A DNA stretch of 14,741 nucleotides from Sulfidibacterium sp964598065 (lineage in GTDB: Bacteria > Bacteroidota > Bacteroidia > Bacteroidales > F082): contig CAZRAW010000056.1 in the NCBI GenBank assembly GCA_964598065.1, positions 1 through 14,741 of the forward strand, given 5' to 3'. This document shows positions 1 to 6,553 of the stretch, piece by piece. A program made the translations under genes and the position numbers. Under the pieces are notes generated by a model that saw only the letters and a list, made by a program, of their open reading frames with translations, had not been told where the DNA came from and made no database searches. Numbering within the stretch: position 1 is the first letter of the stretch; each line of letters opens with the position of its first letter.

Positions 1-64
1 CTTCTGCGGGAGCAGGTTCAACAACCACCCTGTCTCCAAGCGGTTTAATGTTCAATTTATCCAT
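1..64 (-). CDS. groES: Co-chaperonin GroES, N-terminal fragment
   Basis: Only the first 21 codons lie in the window; the gene runs off the left edge. The reverse complement starts at an ATG (62-64) and reads MDKLNIKPLGDRVVVEPAPA, the typical GroES opening with the conserved PLGDRVVV strand. GroES is the heptameric lid of the GroEL folding chamber in the cytoplasm. It lies downstream of secG on the same strand, separated by a hairpin terminator, so it probably has its own promoter; groEL would be expected next, outside the window. I found no convincing promoter or CIRCE-type heat-shock operator in 65-137. The identification rests on a short but diagnostic stretch. Confidence 0.9.
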   Translation of the reverse strand, partial: MDKLNIKPLGDRVVVEPAPAE

Positions 65-137
65 AATATTCTTTTTTTTTTCGTTTAAAATTTGAACTGC
101 TCTTTATCTGTCATATATTATGCCAAAACGGAGGCAT

Positions 138-178
138 AAAAAAAATGTCAGAATGCTTATGACATTCTGACATTTTTT
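138..178 (-). terminator. Rho-independent terminator after secG
   Basis: A perfect 10-bp inverted repeat, TGTCAGAATG (146-155) and CATTCTGACA (163-172), encloses a 7-base loop. It is flanked by eight A on the left (138-145) and six T on the right (173-178), so the stem can extend by A-T pairs. Read on the minus strand the hairpin is followed by a U tract, which suits the end of the lptE-TPR-secG operon. The T run on the right means it could also stop transcription entering from the other side. Confidence 0.85.
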
Positions 179-196
179 ATGGGTGGACTTTAATGA

Positions 197-562
197 CTAT
201 TTCTTCTTACCAGCCGGTTTTTTATTGTTGTTTTTAGGCATTTGGTTAATGGGAGGAGCATTGAAATTAACAGCAGGTTGTTTTATGTTGTTAATTTTAT
301 TTTGCAATGCACTGTTCTGCATATTCTTTGAACTGTTTCCACGGGGAATAATCATGGTAGCCGTGAGGCTGAGCAACAGCAATACGATAGCAAGTGTCCA
401 ACTGGCCTTTTCAAGAAAATCAGCGGTTTGACGGGCGCCCATAAACTGGTTTCCACTACCAAAATTAGCAGCGAGTCCGCCACCTTTCGGGTTTTGCACC
501 AAAACGATTAATCCCAGAATGATACAGACAATCAAAATCAGTATTGAAACGAAAACATACAT
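197..562 (-). CDS. secG: Preprotein translocase subunit SecG
   Basis: A 121-residue protein with the SecG plan: a first membrane helix (about residues 2-22), the conserved cytoplasmic loop VQNPKGGGLAANFGSG (22-37) followed by FMGARQTADFLEK, a second helix (about 54-72), and a polar Asn/Lys/Pro-rich tail (about 75-121) common in Bacteroidota homologues. SecG is the small accessory subunit of the SecYEG channel in the inner membrane and assists SecA-driven export. It is the third gene of a tight operon: only 10 bases separate it from the upstream TPR gene, and a hairpin terminator follows it. The start ATG at 560-562 puts the first helix right at the N-terminus, as in the family. Confidence 0.93.
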   Translation of the reverse strand: MYVFVSILILIVCIILGLIVLVQNPKGGGLAANFGSGNQFMGARQTADFLEKASWTLAIVLLLLSLTATMIIPRGNSSKNMQNSALQNKINNIKQPAVNFNAPPINQMPKNNNKKPAGKKK

Positions 563-572
563 CTTTTAAGCT

Positions 573-1322
573 TTAAATATTTGTATTCTTTTTTGCCTTT
601 TCAATAAGGGATGCAAAGTAACTACTTTTTTCCGGGAATTTCAAAATTAATTTCTCATAGATATGAATAGCCTTTTCGTTGTGCCCCTGATCTATATAGA
701 TGTTTGCAAGCGTTTCGCTGACAATGTTTTCCTCATCTACAACACTGCGTTTAGCATATTCAACCGGATTATAAAATGTACTTTTTGGCGTGGAGATAGA
801 GGGCTCGTTTTTAATAAACGTGTCAATAATCTCTGCTTTTGTTCGTGGTTTTTGAACAGGATCGGCTTTCTTTTTGTTCTTTTCCGCTTCAATTTCCCGA
901 ATGCGCTTCTCTATAATTTTTTTCAGTTCTTCAATAGTGTAAGAATGGCTCTCTGCAGGCTGTGGCGTTTCACGTGTTGATACACTTTTGATATCTTCCT
1001 CTTTTTTTGCTTCTGCCTTTGGAACATGTTTGGCTTCGGACCTCTTCCCGGCATCTTCATCAGGTAATACGATGCGAACCGAAGATGCATTAAGCCGGTC
1101 GATATGTTTTTTCAAAATACGGCGGTTGCCGGCATACACAGCAGTTGTTTTCAACTCAGCATTGTACAACACATTTTTATCGGAATACAATTTCAGCGTA
1201 AGCAAAATATGCGCCGAAGAACAGTAAGGAAAATCCTTTATTAGTAATATCAAGTCGGAAAGAGAGGCTTTTTCTACCTTTTCGGGCTGTTGCAGATAAG
1301 CCGTAAATTGTTCCTGATTCAT
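573..1322 (-). CDS. TPR-repeat protein of the lptE-secG operon, function unknown
   Basis: A 249-residue protein with no signal peptide and no membrane helix, so probably cytoplasmic. Residues 1-85 form a Leu-rich helical region opening MNQEQFTAYLQQPEKVEKAS. A charged, low-complexity linker (about 95-170, rich in Lys, Glu and Ala) follows. The C-terminus (about 200-245) carries a TPR-like unit: ETLANIYIDQGHNEKAIHIY then EKLILKFPEKSSYF, with the A..Y...G...KAI..Y..L....P pattern. Proteins of this layout are often found between lptE and secG in Bacteroidia; no reaction is known to me. The 24-base gap from lptE and 10-base gap to secG argue for co-transcription and perhaps a role in envelope biogenesis or secretion, which is inference from context. 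The middle linker is poorly conserved in character and gives no clue to function. Confidence 0.8.
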   Translation of the reverse strand: MNQEQFTAYLQQPEKVEKASLSDLILLIKDFPYCSSAHILLTLKLYSDKNVLYNAELKTTAVYAGNRRILKKHIDRLNASSVRIVLPDEDAGKRSEAKHVPKAEAKKEEDIKSVSTRETPQPAESHSYTIEELKKIIEKRIREIEAEKNKKKADPVQKPRTKAEIIDTFIKNEPSISTPKSTFYNPVEYAKRSVVDEENIVSETLANIYIDQGHNEKAIHIYEKLILKFPEKSSYFASLIEKAKKNTNI

Positions 1323-1346
1323 TGGGCGAAGTTAATAAAGATTTGA

Positions 1347-1838
1347 TTACCAGTTTACCATGGCTTTATTAAAGATATTATCGGTAAGGTCATTGACAAT
1401 TTTTTTTATTAAAGCGTTTTTAATGGTACTAAAATTTTCAGTCGAGGGATAATCAATATATTGTGTAAACCGGGTTTCAAAATCTTTTGAAGGCTCCAAC
1501 CGGCTGGTAAAACGCACGTTCACGGTAATGGAAAGCCGGTTAAGTGCCGCAGTCTGGTTGGCCAGAATGGCTTCCGGAGTAGTTTTGTAACTTACTATTT
1601 CGCCTTCGAGAGCAATATCACCGTTCTTCTCAACCATTTTCAGATTGGTTTGTGACGTAAACCGGTCACGCAATGCATTGGTAAATATATTACTCAGTGT
1701 AGGTTCTACTATCTTTGCCTTGTTGGGAAAATATTGAACAGACATGGTCTTAGCCCCTGCAGGAACAGAAGCTCCGGTAAAAGAATAAACACCGCAGGAA
1801 GAAAAAAAGATGGTGAAGAAAAGAAAAAAAGCAGCCAT
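1347..1838 (-). CDS. lptE: LptE-family LPS-assembly lipoprotein
   Basis: From the ATG at 1838 this is 163 residues: a hydrophobic signal MAAFFLFFTIFFSSC with a lipobox Cys at 15, then GVYSFTGASVPAGAKTMSVQ and YFPNKAKIVEPTLSNIFTNA, the typical opening of Bacteroidota LptE-like proteins. The rest is an alternating strand/helix domain ending near a FxTRFTQYIDYP segment. LptE is the outer-membrane lipoprotein that plugs and assists LptD in placing LPS on the cell surface. The start is uncertain: the open frame extends upstream to 2057, but the best promoter (-7 at 1927-1934) lies inside that extension, so starts above about 1920 are unlikely. A TTG at 1902-1904 would give 185 residues with a more orthodox positively charged n-region (KNYFKDRKNSLL). 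First gene of the lptE-TPR-secG operon, divergent from the esterase gene. Confidence 0.82.
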   Translation of the reverse strand: MAAFFLFFTIFFSSCGVYSFTGASVPAGAKTMSVQYFPNKAKIVEPTLSNIFTNALRDRFTSQTNLKMVEKNGDIALEGEIVSYKTTPEAILANQTAALNRLSITVNVRFTSRLEPSKDFETRFTQYIDYPSTENFSTIKNALIKKIVNDLTDNIFNKAMVNW

Positions 1839-1871
1839 CAGAAGAGAGTTCTTTCTATCTTTGAAATAATT

Positions 1872-1900
1872 TTTGGCTAATGATATGTTGAATAGATTTG
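1872..1900 (+). promoter_or_regulatory. Candidate promoter for esterase lipoprotein gene
   Basis: TTTG (1872-1875) and TAGATTTG (1893-1900) match the two Bacteroidota promoter elements, but the spacer is 17 bases instead of the usual 19-21. It would give a leader of about 90 bases before the ATG at 1999. Another TATCTTTG occurs at 1856-1863. Both lie downstream of the lptE -7 element on the opposite strand, so the two divergent transcripts would overlap in their leaders. Confidence 0.35.
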
Positions 1901-1926
1901 TCAAGGCCGTATGATTTTCTTTTCCG

Positions 1927-1934
1927 CAAAGGTA
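1927..1934 (-). promoter_or_regulatory. Bacteroidota -7 element for lptE operon
   Basis: On the minus strand the bases read TACCTTTG followed by C, a perfect match to the TAnnTTTG -7 element. No good TTTG is seen at the usual 19-21 bases upstream, so the -33 half is weak or absent. Transcription would start near 1920, about 80 bases before the ATG at 1838 and just upstream of the alternative TTG at 1904. Confidence 0.55.
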
Positions 1935-1998
1935 AAAATTATGTGCATTCGGCATTGCATACAAAACTATCAGACGCAGTCGCCCCGATAAACACAAA

Positions 1999-3441
1999 AT
2001 GAAACAAAAACTAATCATTATTTCGGCTCTTCTTTCAGGCATACTGCTGTTTTCCATAACGTCGTGTCAAAATCAGCATGGCAGGAAAAGTAAAAAGAAA
2101 CAGGCCATTTTGGTTGACACGGCAATTTATAATCCGGGTATTATTTATGACAGCGTAAACTGTTTCCGGTATCCCGGCGAATCGTATGCGCTATATCTGC
2201 CAAAGAATTATACTGTAACAAAGAAATTTCCGGTAGTTTTCTTTTTTGATGCCCAGGCGCGGGGTTGGTTGCCGGTGAAACGATATCAGTCGCTGGCCGA
2301 TAGTTTTGGGTTTATTCTCGTAGCTTCAAACAATTCAAAAAACGGGATGGATGCGCAAGAGCGAAACCGGATTATTTACAATTTCATGCAGGACGTTGAG
2401 CAACGCTTTTCCATTGACCCCGACAGGATTTACACGGGTGGTTTTTCCGGAGGAGCACGTATTGCTGCCGGAATCGGCCTTACCAACAAAGATATTGCCG
2501 GAACCATTGGTAGTGCCGCCGGCTTCCCGCAGCTAAACCATATTACCAACAACCGGCTGGCGTATGTGGGAATCGTGGGAAACAAGGACTTCAATTACCT
2601 CGAAATGAAAAGTCTTAACCGGGAGTTGGAAGCAGCCCGTTGGCACCATTGCCTGTTGATTTTCAACGGACATCACCAGTGGCCACCTTTGCAAACCATG
2701 AAAAAAGCTTTTTACTTTTTGCAAACCGATGCCATGCGCCGGCAGCTGGTTCCCATTGACAAAACGGTAATTGTTTCGCTGAAAAAAAGCTTTGAAAAAC
2801 AACGAACAGTAGCTATCCGGAATAAAAATTTGCTGTTGCAAATGCAAACCGACCGGCTATTGGTTGCCTTTCTGAACGGGCTTACTGATGTGCGTGTTTA
2901 CGAAAATGAAATACGCCATTTATTGAACAATCCTGTGTTGAAACAGCAACAACAGCAACAGCTTGTTTTGAAAAAAGAAGAACAAAAATGGCAGCAGATT
3001 TATGTGCGGGCGCTTGAAACCAAGGATACCAGATGGTGGAAAAATGCACTTGGCAACCTTGCCCACATGATGAAATCAGCCAAAACTCCGGAAGAAAAGC
3101 ACATGGTCAGGCGCCTGTACAACTATCTCAGCCTTATGTCTTATCTGTATGCCGATGGCAGCCTGAAAAATAACCAAACCACAGCAGCCGGGAAATATTT
3201 GATGATCTACCAAACGGTTGACCCAAAAAATCCTGAAGTTTATTTTCTGAAGGCCCAACGTTTTGCCATGACAGGAGAAGCCAAAGCTATCTTACCTTTT
3301 TTACAAAAGGCTGCAAATAATGGTTTTTATGATGTGAAACGAATGGAGAACAATCCTTATTTTGCAGGTTTACAACAAAATCCGGCGTTTCGGAAAATTC
3401 TTCTTAGCGTAAAAGAAAATAAGAAAAAGACCATGGAATAA
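1999..3441 (+). CDS. Esterase-like alpha/beta-hydrolase lipoprotein with TPR-like tail
   Basis: 480 residues. The N-terminus MKQKLIIISALLSGILLFSI followed by TSC is a lipoprotein signal with acylated Cys23. Residues about 58-245 resemble the esterase / PHB-depolymerase-like alpha/beta-hydrolase fold: strand PVVFFFDAQ (78-86), nucleophile elbow GFSGG (148-152, Ser150) after the common DPDRIYTGG, probable acid Asp197 in GNKD, and a His pair in GHHQWP (His225/226) as catalytic base. A run of six Gln (316-321) leads into a helical C-terminal part (about 322-480) with TPR-like character, ending in NPYFAGLQQNPAFRKIL, a phrase typical of the last repeat in TPR proteins. It is likely anchored at the outer membrane or periplasmic face and hydrolyses an ester; the substrate cannot be read. 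Divergent from lptE and alone in its transcription unit. Could also act on a peptide or sugar ester. Confidence 0.8.
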   Translation: MKQKLIIISALLSGILLFSITSCQNQHGRKSKKKQAILVDTAIYNPGIIYDSVNCFRYPGESYALYLPKNYTVTKKFPVVFFFDAQARGWLPVKRYQSLADSFGFILVASNNSKNGMDAQERNRIIYNFMQDVEQRFSIDPDRIYTGGFSGGARIAAGIGLTNKDIAGTIGSAAGFPQLNHITNNRLAYVGIVGNKDFNYLEMKSLNRELEAARWHHCLLIFNGHHQWPPLQTMKKAFYFLQTDAMRRQLVPIDKTVIVSLKKSFEKQRTVAIRNKNLLLQMQTDRLLVAFLNGLTDVRVYENEIRHLLNNPVLKQQQQQQLVLKKEEQKWQQIYVRALETKDTRWWKNALGNLAHMMKSAKTPEEKHMVRRLYNYLSLMSYLYADGSLKNNQTTAAGKYLMIYQTVDPKNPEVYFLKAQRFAMTGEAKAILPFLQKAANNGFYDVKRMENNPYFAGLQQNPAFRKILLSVKENKKKTME

Positions 3442-3563
3442 GTGTTGGAAACTTTTTAATTATTTGTTATTTTTGAGCAATAAAACAAAAGTCAAAATGT
3501 ACTTTATAATAAAAATAAAGAGGAGTTTTTTTCGGCTTTCTATCCCAGACAAAATCATCCCGG

Positions 3564-3571
3564 TAAATTTG
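3564..3571 (+). promoter_or_regulatory. -7 element upstream of acyl-CoA ligase gene
   Basis: TAAATTTG is a perfect TAnnTTTG match 23 bases before the ATG at 3595. The nearest -33-like bases are TTTC at 3537-3540, 23 bases away, so the upstream half is poor. Transcription would begin near 3578, leaving a very short leader; this supports the ATG at 3595 over the TTG at 3589. Confidence 0.45.
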
Positions 3572-3594
3572 TATTAACTAAATAAATATTGACC

Positions 3595-5178
3595 ATGAAA
3601 ACTTTTGTTGTTCACCAGTTATTGTATCATGCCATCATTACTCATCCCGATCAGGTTATCGTTTCCGATGGAAAACAATTTACTTACCGGCAGTTTTATA
3701 CAAGAGTTATGAAGCTCGCCAACAGCCTCAAAAACAATGGCGTAAAAAAGGGAACAGTCATTGGCGTCCTCGACGTCAACAGTCATCGTTTTCTTGAAAT
3801 GCATTTTGCCTGCTCTATGCTTGGAGCTGTTTTGCACACCATTAACTTCCGGCTGGCACCCGAGCAAATGGTTTATTCTATGGTACATGCCGGAGATGAA
3901 TGGGTCTTTGTTTCTGACGTTTTTGCTCCGGCAGTGAAGCCGTTGTTTTCAAAATTCCCAAACTGGGTACTTATGAGCGACAACCGTAAGCAGAGTTTAC
4001 CTAAAGAAGCACAAAAGGCCTTTCATTATGAAGACCTGGTGGAACAGGGAGAAGAAAAAGAGCCAGCAGGAGCGGAAAGTATTGAGGAAACCGATATATT
4101 TTCCATTTTCTACACCACCGGAACCACCGGAAAGCCCAAAGGAATTCCGTATAAACACAAAACACTGCTTTACGGAACTCTACAGCTTTTTCATCATCTT
4201 GCCCTTCACAAATACGGGGCGCGTCTTAGCAGCCGCGATGTGTTTATGCCGCTGATTCCCTTTTTCCATATCCATGCCTGGGGGATGGCCTTCTTTCCTA
4301 TTTATGTAGGGGCAAAACTGGTATTGCCCGGTGCTGCAGATGCTGCCGGCCAGCAAGCTTTGATTGAAAAAGAAAAAGTGAGTTGGTTGAATATGGTTCC
4401 TACACAGTTGCAGATGCTTCTGGAACAGAAGAATTTTGGAAACGTGAAAGTACTTACCGGGGGCAGCCCTTTTGCTTCGGGTATTGCACATAAAGCACAA
4501 GAGGCAGGGGTGAACTTTAGTCTGATTTACGGTGGTTCCGACCAGTTGGCTACTGCTATTTCCGTTGTTCCCGAAGATGTGGAACCGGACACGAAAGAAG
4601 CATTGGAATGGCGGCGCGTGGGCATGCGGCCGTTGCCGCTTGCAGAGGTTTCCGTTCGAGACAAAGAAGGCCGTGAAGTTCCTCACGATGGAAAAAGCCT
4701 CGGATCGGTTTGGGTTAGAAGTCCCTGGCTACCAGATGGTTACTATAAAGAACCTGAAATCACCAAACAGCATTTTATCGATGGCTGGTTCCGAACCGGC
4801 GATTTGGGATTTTTTCATACCAACCATCTGCTTTATGTGGCTGACCGCGAAGGGGATGCCATAAAAAGCGGGGGAGAGTGGATTCCCACCGGAATACTTG
4901 AGGCACTTATCTCGGAACATCCGTCTGTCACCGAGGTGGCTGTTATTCCCAAAAAAGACGAACACTGGGGTCAACGTCCACTGGCCATTGTAAAAACATC
5001 GGGGGAAGTAGTAAGTCCGGAGGAACTTGTGGAGCTACTCACAATAAAAGTAAAAGAGGGGAAGATGGCCAAATTCTGGATTCCTGATCAATTTATTTTT
5101 GTGGATGAAATTCCGCTGACCAGTGCCGGAAAACTCAACAAAAAAGTGCTCCGCGACAAGTATTCCGAAACAAAATAA
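3595..5178 (+). CDS. AMP-forming acyl-CoA synthetase (ligase)
   Basis: 527 residues from ATG 3595 (an in-frame TTG two codons earlier is less likely). ANL-superfamily adenylating enzyme that joins a carboxylic acid to CoA with ATP, through an acyl-AMP, in the cytoplasm. Visible motifs: P-loop YTTGTTGKPKG (173-183), the FFHIHAWG segment (about 223-230), an A5-type motif YGGSD (312-316) in place of the usual YGxTE, the FRTGDLGF motif with Asp403, the hinge DREGDAIKSGGEW (417-429), and a C-terminal TSAGK whose Lys513 matches the adenylation lysine. Layout is closest to the medium/long-chain fatty-acid ligases of the AlkK type, but the substrate cannot be assigned. The acyl-CoA dehydrogenase gene begins 35 bases downstream, so the product is probably oxidised by that enzyme. 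The N-terminus has no signal peptide. Confidence 0.9.
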   Translation: MKTFVVHQLLYHAIITHPDQVIVSDGKQFTYRQFYTRVMKLANSLKNNGVKKGTVIGVLDVNSHRFLEMHFACSMLGAVLHTINFRLAPEQMVYSMVHAGDEWVFVSDVFAPAVKPLFSKFPNWVLMSDNRKQSLPKEAQKAFHYEDLVEQGEEKEPAGAESIEETDIFSIFYTTGTTGKPKGIPYKHKTLLYGTLQLFHHLALHKYGARLSSRDVFMPLIPFFHIHAWGMAFFPIYVGAKLVLPGAADAAGQQALIEKEKVSWLNMVPTQLQMLLEQKNFGNVKVLTGGSPFASGIAHKAQEAGVNFSLIYGGSDQLATAISVVPEDVEPDTKEALEWRRVGMRPLPLAEVSVRDKEGREVPHDGKSLGSVWVRSPWLPDGYYKEPEITKQHFIDGWFRTGDLGFFHTNHLLYVADREGDAIKSGGEWIPTGILEALISEHPSVTEVAVIPKKDEHWGQRPLAIVKTSGEVVSPEELVELLTIKVKEGKMAKFWIPDQFIFVDEIPLTSAGKLNKKVLRDKYSETK

Positions 5179-5213
5179 AGTATTTAACGTGAACGAACAA
5201 AAAAATCACAGTC

Positions 5214-6470
5214 ATGTCAATGGATGAATTATTAACCAAAGAAGAAATTGCCCTGCGCGAAAAAATGCAGGATTTTGTAAAATGGGTGCCCAGCCAGCTA
5301 TTGCTGGATATGGATGCCGATAAAGTACGGTATCCCATGGAATTTATCCGCGAAGCGGGAAGAAGAAACCTGCTGGGATTGCGTTTTGATAAAAAGTGGG
5401 GCGGTTCGGGCTTGCCCTGGACCAGCGAAATGGTCGCTCTCGAAGAAGTCGGCCTGCTCGGTACGTCGCTGGGATGTCTCTATTCGCTGTTCTCCATTGT
5501 GGGTGAGGCGCTTCATGTTTTTGGAACCGAAGAACAAAAAGAGCGCTTTCTAATTCCCATGCTGAAAGGAGAAATCGGAGTGGCTGAAGGACTTACCGAG
5601 CCACGAGGAGGTTCCGACTTTTTTGCTGCTACTACCAAAGCCACCCGCAAAGGGGACGTGTTTTACCTGAGCGGACAGAAACGTTTTGTTGTGGGTGCCG
5701 AAGGCGCCGACCTGATTCTCGTTTATGCCAAAGTGGAAGGTATTGATGATGCCAAAAAAGCTATGACTGCTTTTCTCGTGGAACGTGGCGCCGGTGTGGA
5801 AGTAGAGCACGTTTACGGTTTAATGGGTACTCGTGGCGGTGGTACAGGACGACTTGTCTTTAAAAATGCTGCCGTCCCCGTAGAAAATGTTCTCGGTGGC
5901 GAAGCAGGTATCGGCAACGGAACACGGGTGTTTCATCAAATGATGGTTCCTGAACGGCTGACCTCCGCCGGCGCTGCCGTGGGAATGGCGAGAGGCGCTT
6001 TTGAGGTGGCAGCCCGCTATGCCGACAAAAGAAAAGCTTTCGGACGGAAAATCAGAGCTTTCGAAGCTGTTAGTGCCAAAGTCTCCGACAGCCTTACGCT
6101 GTTAGATGCCTCGCGGGCTATCAATTATTTGGCAGCCAAAACAGCTGATGCTCCGGTATCGGCAGGACGAATTCGTCAAATGGTTTCGGAAGCCAAAAAG
6201 TTCTCCACCGAATCGGCATGGAAAATTGTCAACCACGCCATGCAAATGATGGGAGGTATCGGCTACACCAACGTTTATCCGGTTGAAAAGATGCTCCGCG
6301 ACACCCGGCTCATCACCATCTGGACCGGTACAAACGAAATTATGGATTTGGTGATTCAGCATGAGTTTTACAAGGAATTTCTGGTGCAAAAGCTCAAAGG
6401 TCGTGATATTGAAAGTGATGCCGAAGGAGCTGATTTACCCGATGAAAAAATTTATAATGACGAAGAGTAG
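5214..6470 (+). CDS. Acyl-CoA dehydrogenase
   Basis: 418 residues, FAD-dependent alpha,beta-dehydrogenation of an acyl-CoA, passing electrons to ETF. The three-part fold is visible: N-terminal helices (about 1-120), the middle beta domain with GLTEPRGGSDF (126-136) and FLVERGAGVEVEHVYGLMGTRGG (187-209), and C-terminal helices with RKAFGRKI (273-280), QMMGGIGYTNVYPVEKMLRD (344-363) and IWTGTNEI (369-376). The catalytic Glu of the MCAD type (IYEGT) is replaced by Thr371; Glu247 in PERLTSAG falls where isovaleryl-CoA and long-chain dehydrogenases keep theirs, so the enzyme should still be active. Start ATG 5214 is followed by another in-frame ATG at 5220; either is possible. Second gene of a two-gene unit with the ligase. 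An acidic 25-residue C-terminal tail (about 396-418) follows the conserved core. Confidence 0.92.
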   Translation: MSMDELLTKEEIALREKMQDFVKWVPSQLLLDMDADKVRYPMEFIREAGRRNLLGLRFDKKWGGSGLPWTSEMVALEEVGLLGTSLGCLYSLFSIVGEALHVFGTEEQKERFLIPMLKGEIGVAEGLTEPRGGSDFFAATTKATRKGDVFYLSGQKRFVVGAEGADLILVYAKVEGIDDAKKAMTAFLVERGAGVEVEHVYGLMGTRGGGTGRLVFKNAAVPVENVLGGEAGIGNGTRVFHQMMVPERLTSAGAAVGMARGAFEVAARYADKRKAFGRKIRAFEAVSAKVSDSLTLLDASRAINYLAAKTADAPVSAGRIRQMVSEAKKFSTESAWKIVNHAMQMMGGIGYTNVYPVEKMLRDTRLITIWTGTNEIMDLVIQHEFYKEFLVQKLKGRDIESDAEGADLPDEKIYNDEE

Positions 6471-6485
6471 GACAAATGTTGGATT

Positions 6486-6550
6486 AATTTGCTGTTTTGT
6501 ATCTTATTCTCTTCGGACAAATAATTTGTTGACGAATAAATCAGCAAATT
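6486..6550. repeat. Loose inverted repeat in the convergent gap
   Basis: AATTTGCTG (6486-6494) and CAGCAAATT (6542-6550) are perfect 9-bp inverted arms with 47 bases between them. The spacer holds ACAAATAATTTGT (6517-6529), an AT-rich palindrome. The location, between two convergent genes, suits a bidirectional terminator, but neither structure has a normal GC stem plus U tract, so this is only a candidate. Confidence 0.3.
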
Positions 6551-6553
6551 TAC

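Noticed and set aside
65..137. A promoter or CIRCE operator for groES
   Set aside because: No TAnnTTTG with a spaced TTTG and no inverted repeat of the CIRCE type could be found in this short gap.
1839..2057. An N-terminal extension of the lptE frame to 2057
   Set aside because: It would begin upstream of the likely promoter and inside the divergent esterase gene, and it places the lipoprotein signal 73 residues into the protein.
3498..3578. A 26-codon frame (MYFIIKIKRSFF...) between the esterase and the ligase
   Set aside because: AT-rich chance frame ending over the -7 element of the ligase promoter; no sign of selection is visible.
4180..4686. A 168-codon open frame on the minus strand
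   Set aside because: Antisense to the acyl-CoA ligase, with no protein-like features and no promoter.
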